From Pseudoalteromonas sp. R3 (GTDB lineage: Bacteria; Pseudomonadota; Gammaproteobacteria; Enterobacterales; Alteromonadaceae): DNA of 64,000 nt. Position 1 is the stretch's first letter. Each line of letters opens with the position of its first letter. The notes under the pieces are model-generated. The model was not told the origin of the DNA, made no database searches, and saw nothing but the letters and a program-made list of their open reading frames with translations. A program made the translations under genes and the position numbers. Shown piece by piece: positions 8,139 through 18,100 of this stretch. The stretch covers positions 1,736,001-1,800,000 of the forward strand of contig NZ_CP034835.1 in the NCBI RefSeq assembly GCF_004014715.1. The letters are read 5' to 3'.

Positions 8139-9190
8139 TACTCGGCACCACCCAGGATTTCAACTTGCTCTTCGCCTGCATTTGCAGCCTGAATTTCACC
8201 AATGTGCCAGGCGTTTTCGCCTTGTGCTTTTAGGATTTCCAGACTTTGCGCTAGCTTGTCGGCTGGTACTACCAGGATCATACCAACACCACAGTTAAAT
8301 GTACGGTACATTTCGTGGGTGCTGATATTGCCGTTTTCTTGTAGCCAGTTGAATACTGCAGGCCATTCCCAGCTGTCGCCTTTTACGACTGCTTTGGCTG
8401 ACTCTGGCAATACACGCGGGATATTTTCCCAGAAACCACCGCCTGTGATGTGCGACAGGGCATGTACGTCTACTTCTTTCAGCAGTTCCAGAATCGGTTT
8501 AACGTAGATACGGGTTGGCTCAAGCAGGTGCTCAGACAGGGGTTTGCCAGCAAACTCTTCGCTGGTATCTGCGCCAGATACTTCCAGTACTTTGCGGATC
8601 AGCGAGTAGCCGTTTGAGTGTGGACCGCTTGAAGCAAGTGCAATAAGTTGGTCACCTTCGGCAACTTTAGTACCATCAATGATCTTAGACTTTTCTACAA
8701 CACCGGTACAAAAACCAGCCATGTCATAGTCTTCGCCTTCGTACATGCCAGGCATTTCAGCAGTTTCACCGCCGATCAGGGCGCAACCTGCCAGCTCACA
8801 ACCAGTACCAATGCCTGTGACCACGTCGGCAGCGGTATCAACGTCCAGCTTACCAGTTGCGTAATAGTCAAGGAAAAATAGGGGTTCAGCACCTTGAACT
8901 ATTAAATCGTTTACACACATGGCAACCAGGTCGATACCTACGGTATCGTGTTTTTTAAGATCGATGGCCAGACGCAGTTTAGTACCCACACCATCTGTGC
9001 CAGCAACTAAGACAGGCTCTTTATATCCGGTTGGTAGTTCGCACAAAGCGCCAAAACCGCCAATGCCGCCCATAACTTCAGGGCGACGCGTTTTTTTAAC
9101 TACCCCTTTAATGCGCTCAACCAATGCATTGCCCGCATCGATATCAACGCCTGCGTCTTTATAGCTAAGAGACTGTTTTTGTTCGCTCAC
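8138..9190 (-). CDS. purM: Phosphoribosylformylglycinamidine cyclo-ligase PurM
   Basis: AIR synthetase, the fifth step of purine synthesis, closing the imidazole ring with ATP. The 350 residues show the PurM-type nucleotide-binding signature: [38 protein letters not shown], and the C-terminal-domain motif [16 protein letters not shown]. Length is normal. It is the first gene of a purM-purN-DUF3108 unit on the minus strand. I looked for a PurR box in the 217 bp upstream and saw no convincing one. Confidence 0.96.
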   Translation of the reverse strand: MSEQKQSLSYKDAGVDIDAGNALVERIKGVVKKTRRPEVMGGIGGFGALCELPTGYKEPVLVAGTDGVGTKLRLAIDLKKHDTVGIDLVAMCVNDLIVQGAEPLFFLDYYATGKLDVDTAADVVTGIGTGCELAGCALIGGETAEMPGMYEGEDYDMAGFCTGVVEKSKIIDGTKVAEGDQLIALASSGPHSNGYSLIRKVLEVSGADTSEEFAGKPLSEHLLEPTRIYVKPILELLKEVDVHALSHITGGGFWENIPRVLPESAKAVVKGDSWEWPAVFNWLQENGNISTHEMYRTFNCGVGMILVVPADKLAQSLEILKAQGENAWHIGEIQAANAGEEQVEILGGAE

Positions 9191-9361
9191 AGGTTTTCCT
9201 CAAAAATAACAGAATGGATTTGCTTAGAAACGCGCGTATTTTACATCAAATGCGTCGGTGCGGCTAGTCGATTTGGTTTGCATAAACGTGGATTACCCGG
9301 GCATCCGGTGGCGTCGAATATTTACTTATCAGGTGGATGTACCTGGTTTCAGCAACGCGCA

Positions 9362-9380
9362 ATAGTGATTTGTTCACTAT
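9362..9380. repeat. Perfect dyad ATAGTGA-N5-TCACTAT
   Basis: A 7-bp perfect inverted repeat with a 5-base centre, 28 bp before the start codon of the GGDEF-EAL gene. The position suits an operator, or a small stem in the 5' UTR. No regulator is known. Confidence 0.4.
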
Positions 9381-9407
9381 ACTCAGTACATTTCAGTCAG
9401 TGCGAAT

Positions 9408-11018
9408 GTGGTAGATGTGGAAAACCTGAGCTTAGGCCTTATTTTGACTGGGTTCCTGCTATTGGTAGCGGCGTTGTTCCCTGCAACACATATCTGTCGG
9501 ATTGCGCAAAACAGAGGCTGGCAATTGTTACTTGCGCTTGTGTTATTTTTTATCTGTGGTTATCTGGCCTTTGCGCACCAAGTCTATCGTACTGAAAATA
9601 ACTCCCCTCTGGTATTAGGTTTGTCAGTGATCCTGATGCTTGGCGCTATCTTTGTCATTGTGGTGGTTCGGCTTAGCCGCGCCAGCTTACTTCAACTTCA
9701 GGATATTGCCGAAAGTGAGCGTTACCAGGCTCGCCACGACTCTCTTACACAACTCGAGAACCGTCAGGAATGTACTAAGTATATTGAGCAATGTATTGCA
9801 AAAGGGGCGGCATTCAGTGTGTTACTTATGGATATCAATAATTTTAAACAAGTCAATGATGCGCTCGGGCATTTCTTTGGAGACAAATTGCTCATTGCAT
9901 TTGCAGTCAAAATGCAGACTCTGACCACGCGTGGATGCAAGGTCTACAGAATGGGCGGAGATGAGTTTGTGATTGTCACGGAATCGGCAAGCGAAACAGA
10001 GCTGTTTTCACTCAATAATACCTTACTAAAAACATTTAATGACGGCCTGATGATTGACGATATGCAGGTCGACGTATTTTACAGCGCAGGTGCGCGTATC
10101 TTTTGTTTAGAGGAAAAACCTTCTGTTACCCAACTGCTAAAGCACGCCGACATCGCAATGTATGCTGCCAAAAGTAGCCGTCAAAGTCTGGTGATATTCG
10201 ACCAAACCTTACATGATGGCGTAGAGGCTGAATTTGAACTGTTTAATTCACTAAAGGCTGCACTTAACAACAATCAGCTTGAAGTGTTTTATCAACCACT
10301 GGTCTGTGGGCACAGTAATGAAGTGCATGGACTTGAGGCTTTGCTTCGCTGGCGCGATACCGATGGCGCATTTATCAGTCCACTGACCTTCATTCCCATA
10401 GCCGAGAAAAACAATTATATAAAACAGATCAGCGCATTTGTGATTGAGCGAGTATTTAGCGAGTTGAATCATTTTCTGACCATAGAGCCGAATGTGACCC
10501 TGCACATCAACTTATCCTGCCAGGACTTTCACGGCCGTTATCTGGTTAACCAGCTTGTTGAGCTGCAATCAAAATATAATGTGAAACCCAGTTGTATTGT
10601 ATTCGAGCTAACCGAGAGTATGGTGATGGTCGATGTTGATCAGGCCAGGTATATGATAGGTATGTTGATTGATATGGGGTTCTCGGTCAGTATCGATGAC
10701 TTTGGTACAGGGTTCTCGTCTTTTTCCATGCTCAGAGAGTTACCAATCTCTCAGATTAAAGTAGACCGCTCATTTGTTAGCGGTTGTCTGGATAGCGATA
10801 AGGATCAGGCAATTGTAGAGACAACTATTTATCTGGCCAAGCGGTTGGGTTGCTCTGTGGTCGCAGAGGGTGTCGAAGACAGTAAAACCGCAGCCTACCT
10901 TAACAGTATCGGGTGTCATTATTTGCAGGGGTATTATATGAGTGAAGCGCTTGAGCGCGAGAGCGCAAAACAGTGGCTACATTCTCATCGGGTGGTTAAA
11001 AAAGTTTTGAAACGATAA
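9408..11018 (+). CDS. Membrane-bound GGDEF-EAL cyclic-di-GMP enzyme
   Basis: A protein of 536 residues, probably bifunctional in cyclic-di-GMP turnover. The first 90 residues hold three hydrophobic helices (LGLILTGFLLLVAALF, LLLALVLFFICGYLAF, LVLGLSVILMLGAIF) that anchor it in the inner membrane. The GGDEF domain follows, with an intact GGDEF at residues 183-187 (after RM). The EAL domain has Glu310-Ala-Leu and the other usual residues in HINLSC, FELTES, IDDFGTG, IKVDRSF, AEGVED and LQGYY. Both active sites therefore look complete. The start is a GTG at 9408, with a second GTG three codons later. The input signal is unknown because the N-terminal part has no recognised sensor domain. Confidence 0.92.
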   Translation: MVDVENLSLGLILTGFLLLVAALFPATHICRIAQNRGWQLLLALVLFFICGYLAFAHQVYRTENNSPLVLGLSVILMLGAIFVIVVVRLSRASLLQLQDIAESERYQARHDSLTQLENRQECTKYIEQCIAKGAAFSVLLMDINNFKQVNDALGHFFGDKLLIAFAVKMQTLTTRGCKVYRMGGDEFVIVTESASETELFSLNNTLLKTFNDGLMIDDMQVDVFYSAGARIFCLEEKPSVTQLLKHADIAMYAAKSSRQSLVIFDQTLHDGVEAEFELFNSLKAALNNNQLEVFYQPLVCGHSNEVHGLEALLRWRDTDGAFISPLTFIPIAEKNNYIKQISAFVIERVFSELNHFLTIEPNVTLHINLSCQDFHGRYLVNQLVELQSKYNVKPSCIVFELTESMVMVDVDQARYMIGMLIDMGFSVSIDDFGTGFSSFSMLRELPISQIKVDRSFVSGCLDSDKDQAIVETTIYLAKRLGCSVVAEGVEDSKTAAYLNSIGCHYLQGYYMSEALERESAKQWLHSHRVVKKVLKR

Positions 11019-11213
11019 ATTGATGCCAACCGTGCACACTCTGAACACACTAAACCAACCTGACCTGATACTGAATTTGAACGATTTCCATACACTTTCT
11101 CACACACTCAACATGACTTTAGCGTTACAGTTAAAAGCACACACCATCTGACTCTATGCTCTGCGTTGGAGCTGGACCAGGAAGTCAAACTCTAAAAGTA
11201 TCGAGGAACGAAC

Positions 11214-11801
11214 GTGAACAAGTTACTTGTTGGAATTTTCTTACTGCTGTTTTCATCCCTGACATTGGCCTCTCAAGCACCTTTGGCGCTTATCAATGAG
11301 GTGGGTGAAACCCTGTTTTCAGATATTAAACAAATCAATCAGGATGGTCAGGCAAGCCCCCAAGAGATGCGCAAGCTGGTTAAGGCACATCTGATGTCAC
11401 ACATTGATATTCGGTTTGTGTCCTATAAGTTATTGGGTAAACATATTAAAGGCCTTAAAAAACCAGAGGCCGTCGCGTTTATTTCGGCCGTTGAACATTA
11501 CCTCGAAGTGAGCTACGCAAGTGCGCTGATGCAATACAAAGGTCAGCAGGTACAGTTTGAATCTATGCCAATGGATGAACAAAGCAAGTATGCAACCGTG
11601 AAAGCAATAGTAAAGCAACCTGCGGGCCCTGATATTGATATCCATTTTAAGTTCCGCAAGAGTAAAAACGGCCAGTGGAGAGTGTATGACCTGGTTGCTG
11701 AGGGAATTTCTTTACTGAGTGCGAAACAAAAGGAAATCTCGGTGCGTATCTCGCAAGTGGGCCTGGCGAAGGTGACTGCTGAGCTGAATGCAAAAAGCTA
11801 G
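11214..11801 (+). CDS. MlaC-like phospholipid-binding periplasmic protein
   Basis: A protein of 195 residues with a signal peptide (MNKLLVGIFLLLFSSLTLA). It has the MlaC/Ttg2D layout: an N-terminal helical part with LVKAHLMSHIDIRFVSYKLLGKH and a beta-sheet part ending in NGQWRVYDLVAEGISLL. Family members carry phospholipids across the periplasm between MlaA and MlaFEDB. The gene is alone here, without mlaFEDB beside it, so it may be an extra copy or serve another partner. The start is a GTG with GAGGAAC upstream. Confidence 0.82.
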   Translation: MNKLLVGIFLLLFSSLTLASQAPLALINEVGETLFSDIKQINQDGQASPQEMRKLVKAHLMSHIDIRFVSYKLLGKHIKGLKKPEAVAFISAVEHYLEVSYASALMQYKGQQVQFESMPMDEQSKYATVKAIVKQPAGPDIDIHFKFRKSKNGQWRVYDLVAEGISLLSAKQKEISVRISQVGLAKVTAELNAKS

Positions 11802-11848
11802 CAGAGCAGCCATTGCTGGCTACTCTGTGGAGTAAAATCGTTAAGGTT

Positions 11849-12654
11849 TTAGAAATTTCTTGGGGAGAGAAACTCACCATTGCTGATCTCTTCCCAGGTT
11901 TTTGCGGCCAGAGTATCCAGAGCACCTAAGTCTTTGCCGCTTGAGGAAAGCTTATGTTCTACCGGCAGAATATCAATGTGTTCAAAACCAGATAGCTGCG
12001 CCACGCGGGCAAAGGTGTATGCATGCTTATATTTCTGCTGCTTATAAAAAATACTCACCAGGCTGGCAAATACTTCGGGATCCGGTGTTTCTCCCGCTTT
12101 ATTTAGCTCAAGCACTCGATACAGAATATCAATGGTTTTATCGTCGTCAATTTTCGCGTAAAAAGTAGCAAGAAATAGCTGTATTTCCGGGTCGCTTTTT
12201 ACATTGTCCTGATCTTGCATATTCAGTAGCTTGTTCAGCGCAAGTCGATTGTTCCGTCTGGACCAATGATAGTAAAGCAGGCCAGGGTGCTCCGTGTTGA
12301 TTGTGTCCTGGTAGATGCGAGTCATCTCTTTGAGGCTGGTAAGGTGACCTTCAACGCGTGACGTGGTTTTTTCTTTTAGTTTGATATGCTCAATTTGCGC
12401 GGCCAGTGAAACACATTCGTTGTATTGTTCAAAATTTTTCAGCAAAGTGTATCGATTGTCATCCGTCGGCGCTTTGTATTCGTGATATCGAGCAAATATC
12501 ACCTCCGCACGCTCCTCTTTACAATGGCTATCTTTATTGAGATCTTCACAAAATCCGGGGTCTCTGTGCAGATTTTATTCAGCGTAATTGTGTCATCGCA
12601 GCCACTGAGCAACGCTGTAGTAATACACAGGCCTGATATTAGCCACCACCTCAT
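11849..12654 (-). pseudogene. DUF2989 lipoprotein, reading frame broken by one base
   Basis: The N-terminal frame starts with MRWWLISGLCITTALLSGC, a lipoprotein signal with lipobox LLSGC, and continues to ICTETPDF. There the frame is lost and continues one base out of phase as CEDLNKDSHCKEERAEVIF. One extra base in the A4 run at 12550-12553 (plus strand) joins the two parts into 268 residues with the Cys-rich DUF2989 start followed by helical TPR-like repeats (VFASLVSIFYKQQKYKHAYT). Length becomes a multiple of three. It is probably a sequencing indel, though a real frameshift cannot be excluded. The intact protein would be an envelope lipoprotein of unknown function. Confidence 0.75.
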
Positions 12655-12987
12655 TGTTATACGTACTCCAAGTCTTTGTTGTTGCGCGTGTATAGTACCA
12701 ATTTCGACAATTCTGGCCACCCTTTATTTACCTCAAGTGTAGCAAGGGATTGCGGCCAAAGCGCGTCTCAGCTGTTTTTCTTATATTTTAATGCTTCCGT
12801 GGCAGGTTAATCGATGTAAGGTCTACTGTGGAGTTAATTTTACAGTAACAATTATCAGTAAGTGGTGGAGAATTGCAGCCATTTCAATTAAAATGTCGCT
12901 GCCTTGGGGCCTGTTGACTCTCAAATTATGCAATACATCAGGCTCGGTTAGGCTATCCGTTCAAAAATTGTTTATTAGGCAGAAAAA
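12655..12987. other. Intergenic region upstream of gap
   Basis: A 333-bp divergent region between the lipoprotein gene and the long GAPDH gene. A TTGACT at about 12911-12916, some 75 bp before the gap start, may be a -35 element, but no clear -10 follows at normal spacing. No ORF or stable hairpin stands out. Confidence 0.4.
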
Positions 12988-14433
12988 ATGACCTTATCTC
13001 ACGAGCAAGAATATCAAAACAGCTGGCAAGAACGTCAAGACTATGCAGAGAGCATGCAACCGATCATTGGTCGTTTGTATCGTAATCTGGGTGTTGAAAT
13101 TGCGGTTTATGGCCGTCCTCTTGTAAACACCAGCACTATCGATGTTATTAAAGCCCATAAGACAGTCGCACGTTTCGAAGAAACTAAACTGCGTTTGCGC
13201 GAGAGCTTTCCTTTCCTGGAAGCCATCAGCAAGATGGAACTGGCTCCTGGCCGTGTTGACTTAGGTAAACTGGCATATGCTTACATTTATAAAAATGCAG
13301 GTGAAGGTCGTTCAATCGAAGAGTACCTGAACGCTGAGCTTGCTGATCTGCTTAATACAGGCAACCGTCCGGCCCCTCGCGACGTTGTTCTGTATGGTTT
13401 TGGCCGTATCGGTCGTTTATTGGCACGCCTGTTGATTGAACGTGGCGGTTCTCATGCTGATCTTCGCTTGCGTGCAATTGTGGTACGTGGTGGTCGTGAT
13501 GGTGACCTTGAAAAACGCGCAAGCTTGCTTCGCCGCGACTCAATTCATGGTCCATTCAACGGTTCAATCACTGTTGACCATGAAAAAGGCGCTATTAAAG
13601 CAAACGGTAACTACATTCAGGTTATCTATGCGAACTCTCCTGAAGAAGTGGATTACACTCAGTACGGTATTGAGAATGCATTGGTTGTTGATAACACGGG
13701 TGTATGGAAAGATGAAGACGGCCTGGGTAAACACCTGCAATCAAAAGGCGCATCTAAAGTACTTCTGACTGCGCCGGCAAAAGGCGATATCAAGAATGTT
13801 GTTTACGGTGTTAACAATGCTGATATCCTGTCTGAAGACAAAATTGTGTCTGCTGCAAGCTGTACGACAAACGCCATCACGCCTGTACTTAAGGCACTGA
13901 ACGACAAGTTTGGTATCAAGAATGGTCACGTTGAAACAGTTCACTCTTACACCAACGATCAAAACCTGATCGATAACTACCACAAAGCCGAGCGTCGTGG
14001 TCGTAGTGCTGCACTAAACATGGTTATCACTTCAACAGGTGCAGCTAAAGCAGTAGCAAAAGCACTGCCTGAGCTAGCTGGTAAGCTGACTGGTAATGCA
14101 ATCCGTGTTCCTACGCCAAACGTATCAATGGCTATTTTGAACCTTAACCTGAATGCTGAAACAACGGCTGAGGAACTAAATGAGTTCCTGCGCGAAACAT
14201 CTTTGCATTCTGAGCTTCGCGACCAAATCGATTACACAGCGTCGACTGAAATTGTATCAACTGACCTGGTTGGTAGCCGCTACGCCGGTGTGGTTGATTC
14301 ACAAGCGACCATTGTGGACGGTGACCGTGTAGTACTTTACGTATGGTACGATAACGAGTTTGGTTACAGCTGTCAGGTTGTACGCGTAATGCGTGACATG
14401 GCTGAGGTGGAATTCCCGAGCCTGCCGCGTTAA
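12988..14433 (+). CDS. gap: Glyceraldehyde-3-phosphate dehydrogenase, long form
   Basis: A 481-residue GAPDH, about 145 residues longer than the classical enzyme because of an N-terminal helical extension. The NAD-binding Rossmann start lies inside the chain (VVLYGFGRIGRLLARLLIERG, near residue 133), and the catalytic cysteine is Cys292 in SAASCTTNAITP. The C-terminal part has VPTPNVSMAILNLN and the usual WYDNEFGYSCQ. It converts glyceraldehyde-3-phosphate to 1,3-bisphosphoglycerate; long forms of this kind occur in Vibrio and Alteromonadales. It is a single-gene unit closed by a strong terminator. A second GAPDH, serving arsenate resistance, lies at the end of the window. Confidence 0.95.
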   Translation: MTLSHEQEYQNSWQERQDYAESMQPIIGRLYRNLGVEIAVYGRPLVNTSTIDVIKAHKTVARFEETKLRLRESFPFLEAISKMELAPGRVDLGKLAYAYIYKNAGEGRSIEEYLNAELADLLNTGNRPAPRDVVLYGFGRIGRLLARLLIERGGSHADLRLRAIVVRGGRDGDLEKRASLLRRDSIHGPFNGSITVDHEKGAIKANGNYIQVIYANSPEEVDYTQYGIENALVVDNTGVWKDEDGLGKHLQSKGASKVLLTAPAKGDIKNVVYGVNNADILSEDKIVSAASCTTNAITPVLKALNDKFGIKNGHVETVHSYTNDQNLIDNYHKAERRGRSAALNMVITSTGAAKAVAKALPELAGKLTGNAIRVPTPNVSMAILNLNLNAETTAEELNEFLRETSLHSELRDQIDYTASTEIVSTDLVGSRYAGVVDSQATIVDGDRVVLYVWYDNEFGYSCQVVRVMRDMAEVEFPSLPR

Positions 14434-14447
14434 TTCACGCTTTGTCC

Positions 14448-14476
14448 AAAAAAGCCAGCGATTGCTGGCTTTTTTT
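14448..14476 (+). terminator. Intrinsic terminator of gap
   Basis: Stem GCCAGC / GCTGGC with loop GATT, preceded by an A-run and followed by seven T. A classical Rho-independent terminator 15 bp after the gap stop codon; the flanking A-run makes it potentially bidirectional. Confidence 0.9.
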
Positions 14477-14645
14477 GTTTTTGTCTCGCACCAGGTGTGT
14501 TAGGCTTGCAGCTGATTTATTGCTACAAATCACTAACAAAAATCATCAAGGTTAAAACAAAATACCTTGACTGTGTGACGTGCCTTCCGGCGCTTTACTC
14601 ATAACATCTGGCGCAATGAGATGGTTTTTTTATTTAGGGTATATG

Positions 14646-15773
14646 ATGAAGATCACCAGTAATTTTGACAGCGGAAATATCAAAGTAATTTCTGCTGAGG
14701 CTCCACTAGATATTCAGCTGGAGATTAACCACGATAACGATTCCGAGTTTTTCCAATGGTTCCACTTCCGTCTTGAATCGACGCCATTTGTTGAACACAA
14801 GCTACACATCAACAATCTGCAAAACTCAGCTTATCCTGAAGGGTGGGATGATTATCAGGCGGTGGCCTCTTATGACAGACAAACTTGGTTCCGGGTACCG
14901 AGCACCTATCAGGATGGTCAGTTGGTGATAGACTTTGAACCTGAGTGTCATCACACTTATTTCGCTTACTTTGCCCCATATAGTTATGAGCGTCATTTGG
15001 ATCTGGTGTATTGGGCACAGAGCCATGATGCGTGTCGTGTTGAAACACTGGGTGAAACTTTAGATGGACGTGATATCAGTCTGCTGTGTGTCGGCGAACC
15101 AGGTGATGAAAAGAAAAAGATCTGGATCACCGCACGCCAACACCCAGGTGAGACGATGGCAGAGTGGTTTGTAGAAGGCCTGCTGCACAAGTTGCTGGAC
15201 GATGAAGATCCCCATGCTGCAGCTCTGTTGTCAAAAGCGGTATTTTATATCGTACCAAACATGAACCCAGATGGTAGTGTTCGGGGCCACCTGCGCACCA
15301 ATGCCAAAGGGGTGAACCTTAATCGTGAGTGGCAAACGCCGTCGCTTGAAAACTCGCCGGAAGTTTATCATGTGCTGAACAAAATGCATGAAACTGGCTT
15401 GGATTTGTATCTGGATATTCACGGTGATGAAGCGCTGCCATACAACTTTGTTGCAGGTAGTGAAGGGATCCCAAGTTATGATGCCCGCCTGGCTTCATTG
15501 GAAGAGCAATTCAAGCAGGCTCTGTTGACAATCACACCGGAATTTCAGGATGAGTTCGGCTATCCAAAAGACGAGCCGGGTCAGGCTAATCTGACTGTTG
15601 CATCTTGTGCTGTGGGCGAAGCCTTTAAAGCCCTGGCATATACCATTGAGATGCCATTCAAGGACAATGCAAATTTACCTGATCCACATTATGGCTGGTC
15701 TGATCGCCGTTCATATCAGTTTGGACAGGATACGTTAGCAGCCATCGTTAACGTGGTCGATAATCTGAGATAA
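14646..15773 (+). CDS. M14 family zinc carboxypeptidase, cytosolic type
   Basis: A 375-residue metallopeptidase. An N-terminal beta-sandwich (to about residue 115, with FFQWFHFRLES) precedes the carboxypeptidase domain. Zinc ligands are His166 and Glu169 (RQHPGE) and His259 (DIHGDE); the general base is Glu335 (YTIEMPF). The layout resembles bacterial relatives of eukaryotic cytosolic carboxypeptidases. No signal peptide is present. The start MKITSNFDSGNI is preferred to the adjacent ATG at 14643 and the upstream one at 14580 because AGGG sits six bases before it and the family begins this way. The substrate is unknown. Confidence 0.88.
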   Translation: MKITSNFDSGNIKVISAEAPLDIQLEINHDNDSEFFQWFHFRLESTPFVEHKLHINNLQNSAYPEGWDDYQAVASYDRQTWFRVPSTYQDGQLVIDFEPECHHTYFAYFAPYSYERHLDLVYWAQSHDACRVETLGETLDGRDISLLCVGEPGDEKKKIWITARQHPGETMAEWFVEGLLHKLLDDEDPHAAALLSKAVFYIVPNMNPDGSVRGHLRTNAKGVNLNREWQTPSLENSPEVYHVLNKMHETGLDLYLDIHGDEALPYNFVAGSEGIPSYDARLASLEEQFKQALLTITPEFQDEFGYPKDEPGQANLTVASCAVGEAFKALAYTIEMPFKDNANLPDPHYGWSDRRSYQFGQDTLAAIVNVVDNLR

Positions 15774-15782
15774 TCATCATCA

Positions 15783-15805
15783 CAGGCAACCTTTTAGGTT
15801 GCCTG
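15783..15805 (+). terminator. Hairpin after carboxypeptidase gene
   Basis: A perfect 9-bp stem CAGGCAACC / GGTTGCCTG with loop TTTTA, 10 bp after the stop codon. The T-tract is poor, so termination may be partial. Confidence 0.6.
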
Positions 15806-15839
15806 TTGCATATAATAACAACGAAGAAGAGGAAGAGTC

Positions 15840-17569
15840 GTGGACGCGTTAGGAAGTTTTCTGGATAGTCTGGATGCCTTGTTGGGGGCTCCTGGTGGTT
15901 CCCCTATGTACTACTTGGAGTGGGTCTGTTTTTTACCCTGTATTTAAAGTTCCCACAGATCCGGTATTTCAAGCATGCCTGCAAAATTGTCACCGGTAAA
16001 TACGATAAAAAAAGCCATGAAGGTGACACAACCCATTTCCAGGCCCTGTCAACAGCTCTGTCAGGCACAGTAGGTACTGGTAACATCGGTGGTGTTGCAC
16101 TGGCAATTTCAATTGGTGGCCCGGCAGCTTTATTCTGGATGTGGATGACCGCATTTTTTGGTATGACGACCAAGTTTGTTGAGGTTACCTTATCTCACAA
16201 GTACCGTACTAAAGCAGAAGACGGCACTATGGCTGGTGGTCCCATGTACTATATGGACCGTCGTCTTAACATGAAGTGGCTGGCGGTATTGTTTGCAATT
16301 GCAACCGTGATCAGCTCGTTCGGAACAGGTAGCTTACCACAGATCAACAACATCGCTCAGGGTATGGAAGCAACCTTTAATATTGAGCCTATGGTTACCG
16401 GTGCCGTACTGTCTATTTTACTTGCTCTGGTTATCCTTGGTGGTATCAAGCGCATTGCAGCGATCACCTCGCGGGTCGTGCCTTTAATGGCGGCGGTTTA
16501 TATCATCGGCGCATTGGCCGTTATTCTGTATAACGCTGAGAATATTATCCCGTCTTTTGCTGCAGTATTTATGAATGCATTCAGTGGCTCAGCTGCGGTA
16601 GGCGGCTTCCTGGGTGCCTCCTTTGCTTATGCCTTTAACCGTGGTGTAAACCGAGGCCTGTTCTCCAACGAAGCAGGTCAGGGTTCAGCACCCATTGCAC
16701 ACGCGTCAGCCAAAGCTGATGAGCCTGTATCAGAAGGTATGGTGTCTATCCTGGAGCCTTTCATTGATACCATAGTGATTTGTACGCTGACCGGTTTGGT
16801 GATCTTGTCCTCCGGTGTATGGACTGAAAAATTCGAAACGACCTTTGAGCGTTCATCAATGACCATAGTGCACGGCAACTATGTTGAATCAAACGACAGT
16901 GACCGTGAAGAGCTATACAAATACCTCAATGGTATTGATGGTCATAGTGTTGAGGCTTACAGCGGTAACATCCGCGTTGTCGAAGGCGTCGCGGTCAATA
17001 AAGACTTTACTGTCATTCACTCGCGCTCAATTGGTGAAGATATTCGTTTTGGTATCACGGCGAAACACCGTTATACCGGAACTGTTGAAGTCGACAAGGG
17101 CATGCTGGTTGATACCAGTATTAGCATTAAAGGTAAGTCACTGGTTCACTCTGCTGAGCTGACAACCAAGGCATTTACGCGAGGCTTCTTTGGGGAAAAT
17201 GGCCAATATATAGTTTCTATTGGTCTGCTGTTATTTGCATTTTCTACGGCAATTGCCTGGTCATATTATGGCGACCGAGCTATGACCTATCTGTTGGGCT
17301 CACGTTCGGTAATGCCTTATCGTGTGTTCTACGTGGCAGGATTTTTCTGGGCATCGTTTGCAGATACAACCTTAATCTGGAAGCTGGCTGCGGTAGGTAT
17401 TGTTGTGATGACGCTACCAAACTTGTTCGGGATCATGTTGCTGCGTAAAGAAATGAAAGACTCTGTTGATGAGTATTGGGACAAGTTCGAAAAAGAGCAG
17501 AGTCAGTCTGAAGGAAATACTGAGGTACAAAAAGACAATTCAATGCATTTCCAAAAAGACAAACCTTAA
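15840..17569 (+). pseudogene. AGCS sodium:alanine symporter, frame broken near the start
   Basis: The GTG at 15840 has GGAAG upstream and opens with an AGCS N-terminus ([17 protein letters not shown]). After codon 18 the frame is lost near 15894, and the rest reads in another frame from [12 protein letters not shown] onward. One missing base in CCTGGTGG restores 576 residues. The remaining 550 residues show the AGCS signatures [51 protein letters not shown] and 10 or more membrane helices. A loop of about 110 residues (around 310-420) between helices is typical of the longer marine members. It would import alanine or glycine with Na+. The break is probably a sequence error. Confidence 0.85.
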
Positions 17570-17585
17570 TAAACCAAGTAGAATA

Positions 17586-17612
17586 GGGCGCCACATGGCG
17601 CCTTATTTTTTG
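17586..17612 (+). terminator. Intrinsic terminator of the AGCS gene
   Basis: Stem GGCGCC / GGCGCC with loop ACAT, followed by TTATTTTTT. It is placed 17 bp after the stop codon. Confidence 0.85.
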
Positions 17613-17771
17613 GTCTTACTCTTTATGAAGCAGTGGTACCGCAGAGGCTTATTATTGCTTGATTTGACAGCCGCTTTTCGCTTTGTCAGCGCAATACTAA
17701 GCACACAGGTATTAGCACTCTAAAGGTGACCGGCGTGTAAATGCTAGTTTTTCGTTAGGAGTCACTCGAGT

Positions 17772-18098
17772 ATGGCAATTGCCCAATGCCCCAGTTGTAA
17801 CAAGCCCATTTCTTCTATGCACAAAACCTGCCCACATTGTCAGTTTGATCTTGCGAATATGGATGAGGAATCTCTGCACAGAGAAACGGTTCGCAGACGA
17901 ATTAAGAAGCAGCAAACTATTATGAATTATTCATTTCTGGCGCTGATCTTATTTCTCGGTGGGTTCCTATACCTATACTGGCAGCAGCCTGTAGAAGGGA
18001 CGTGGGAAATGTTGGCAGCTAAGGGCGCAATTGGTGTGGGCCTGGTTTGGTATTTGGTAAACCGAGTGATTTTAGTTGTACTGAAAAAGAAAAAGTGA
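17772..18098 (+). CDS. Zinc-ribbon membrane protein
   Basis: A protein of 108 residues. The N-terminus holds two CxxC pairs (QCPSCNKP and TCPHCQFD) that form a zinc ribbon of about 25 residues. A basic linker follows (RRRIKKQQ), then two hydrophobic helices (FLALILFLGGFLYLYW and GAIGVGLVWYLVNRVILVVL) and a lysine-rich tail. It is probably an inner-membrane protein with the zinc ribbon on the cytoplasmic side. It is the first gene of a tight group with yeaC (2-bp gap) and a DUF349 gene. Function is not known. Confidence 0.75.
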   Translation: MAIAQCPSCNKPISSMHKTCPHCQFDLANMDEESLHRETVRRRIKKQQTIMNYSFLALILFLGGFLYLYWQQPVEGTWEMLAAKGAIGVGLVWYLVNRVILVVLKKKK

Positions 18099-18100
18099 AC

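Noticed and set aside
9191..9361. Possible PurR box upstream of purM
   Set aside because: Only fragments of the motif (TTTGCTTAGAAACGC) are seen; the dyad is not convincing.
9179..9595. Plus-strand frame overlapping the GGDEF-EAL gene start
   Set aside because: The overlapping gene is strongly supported in another frame.
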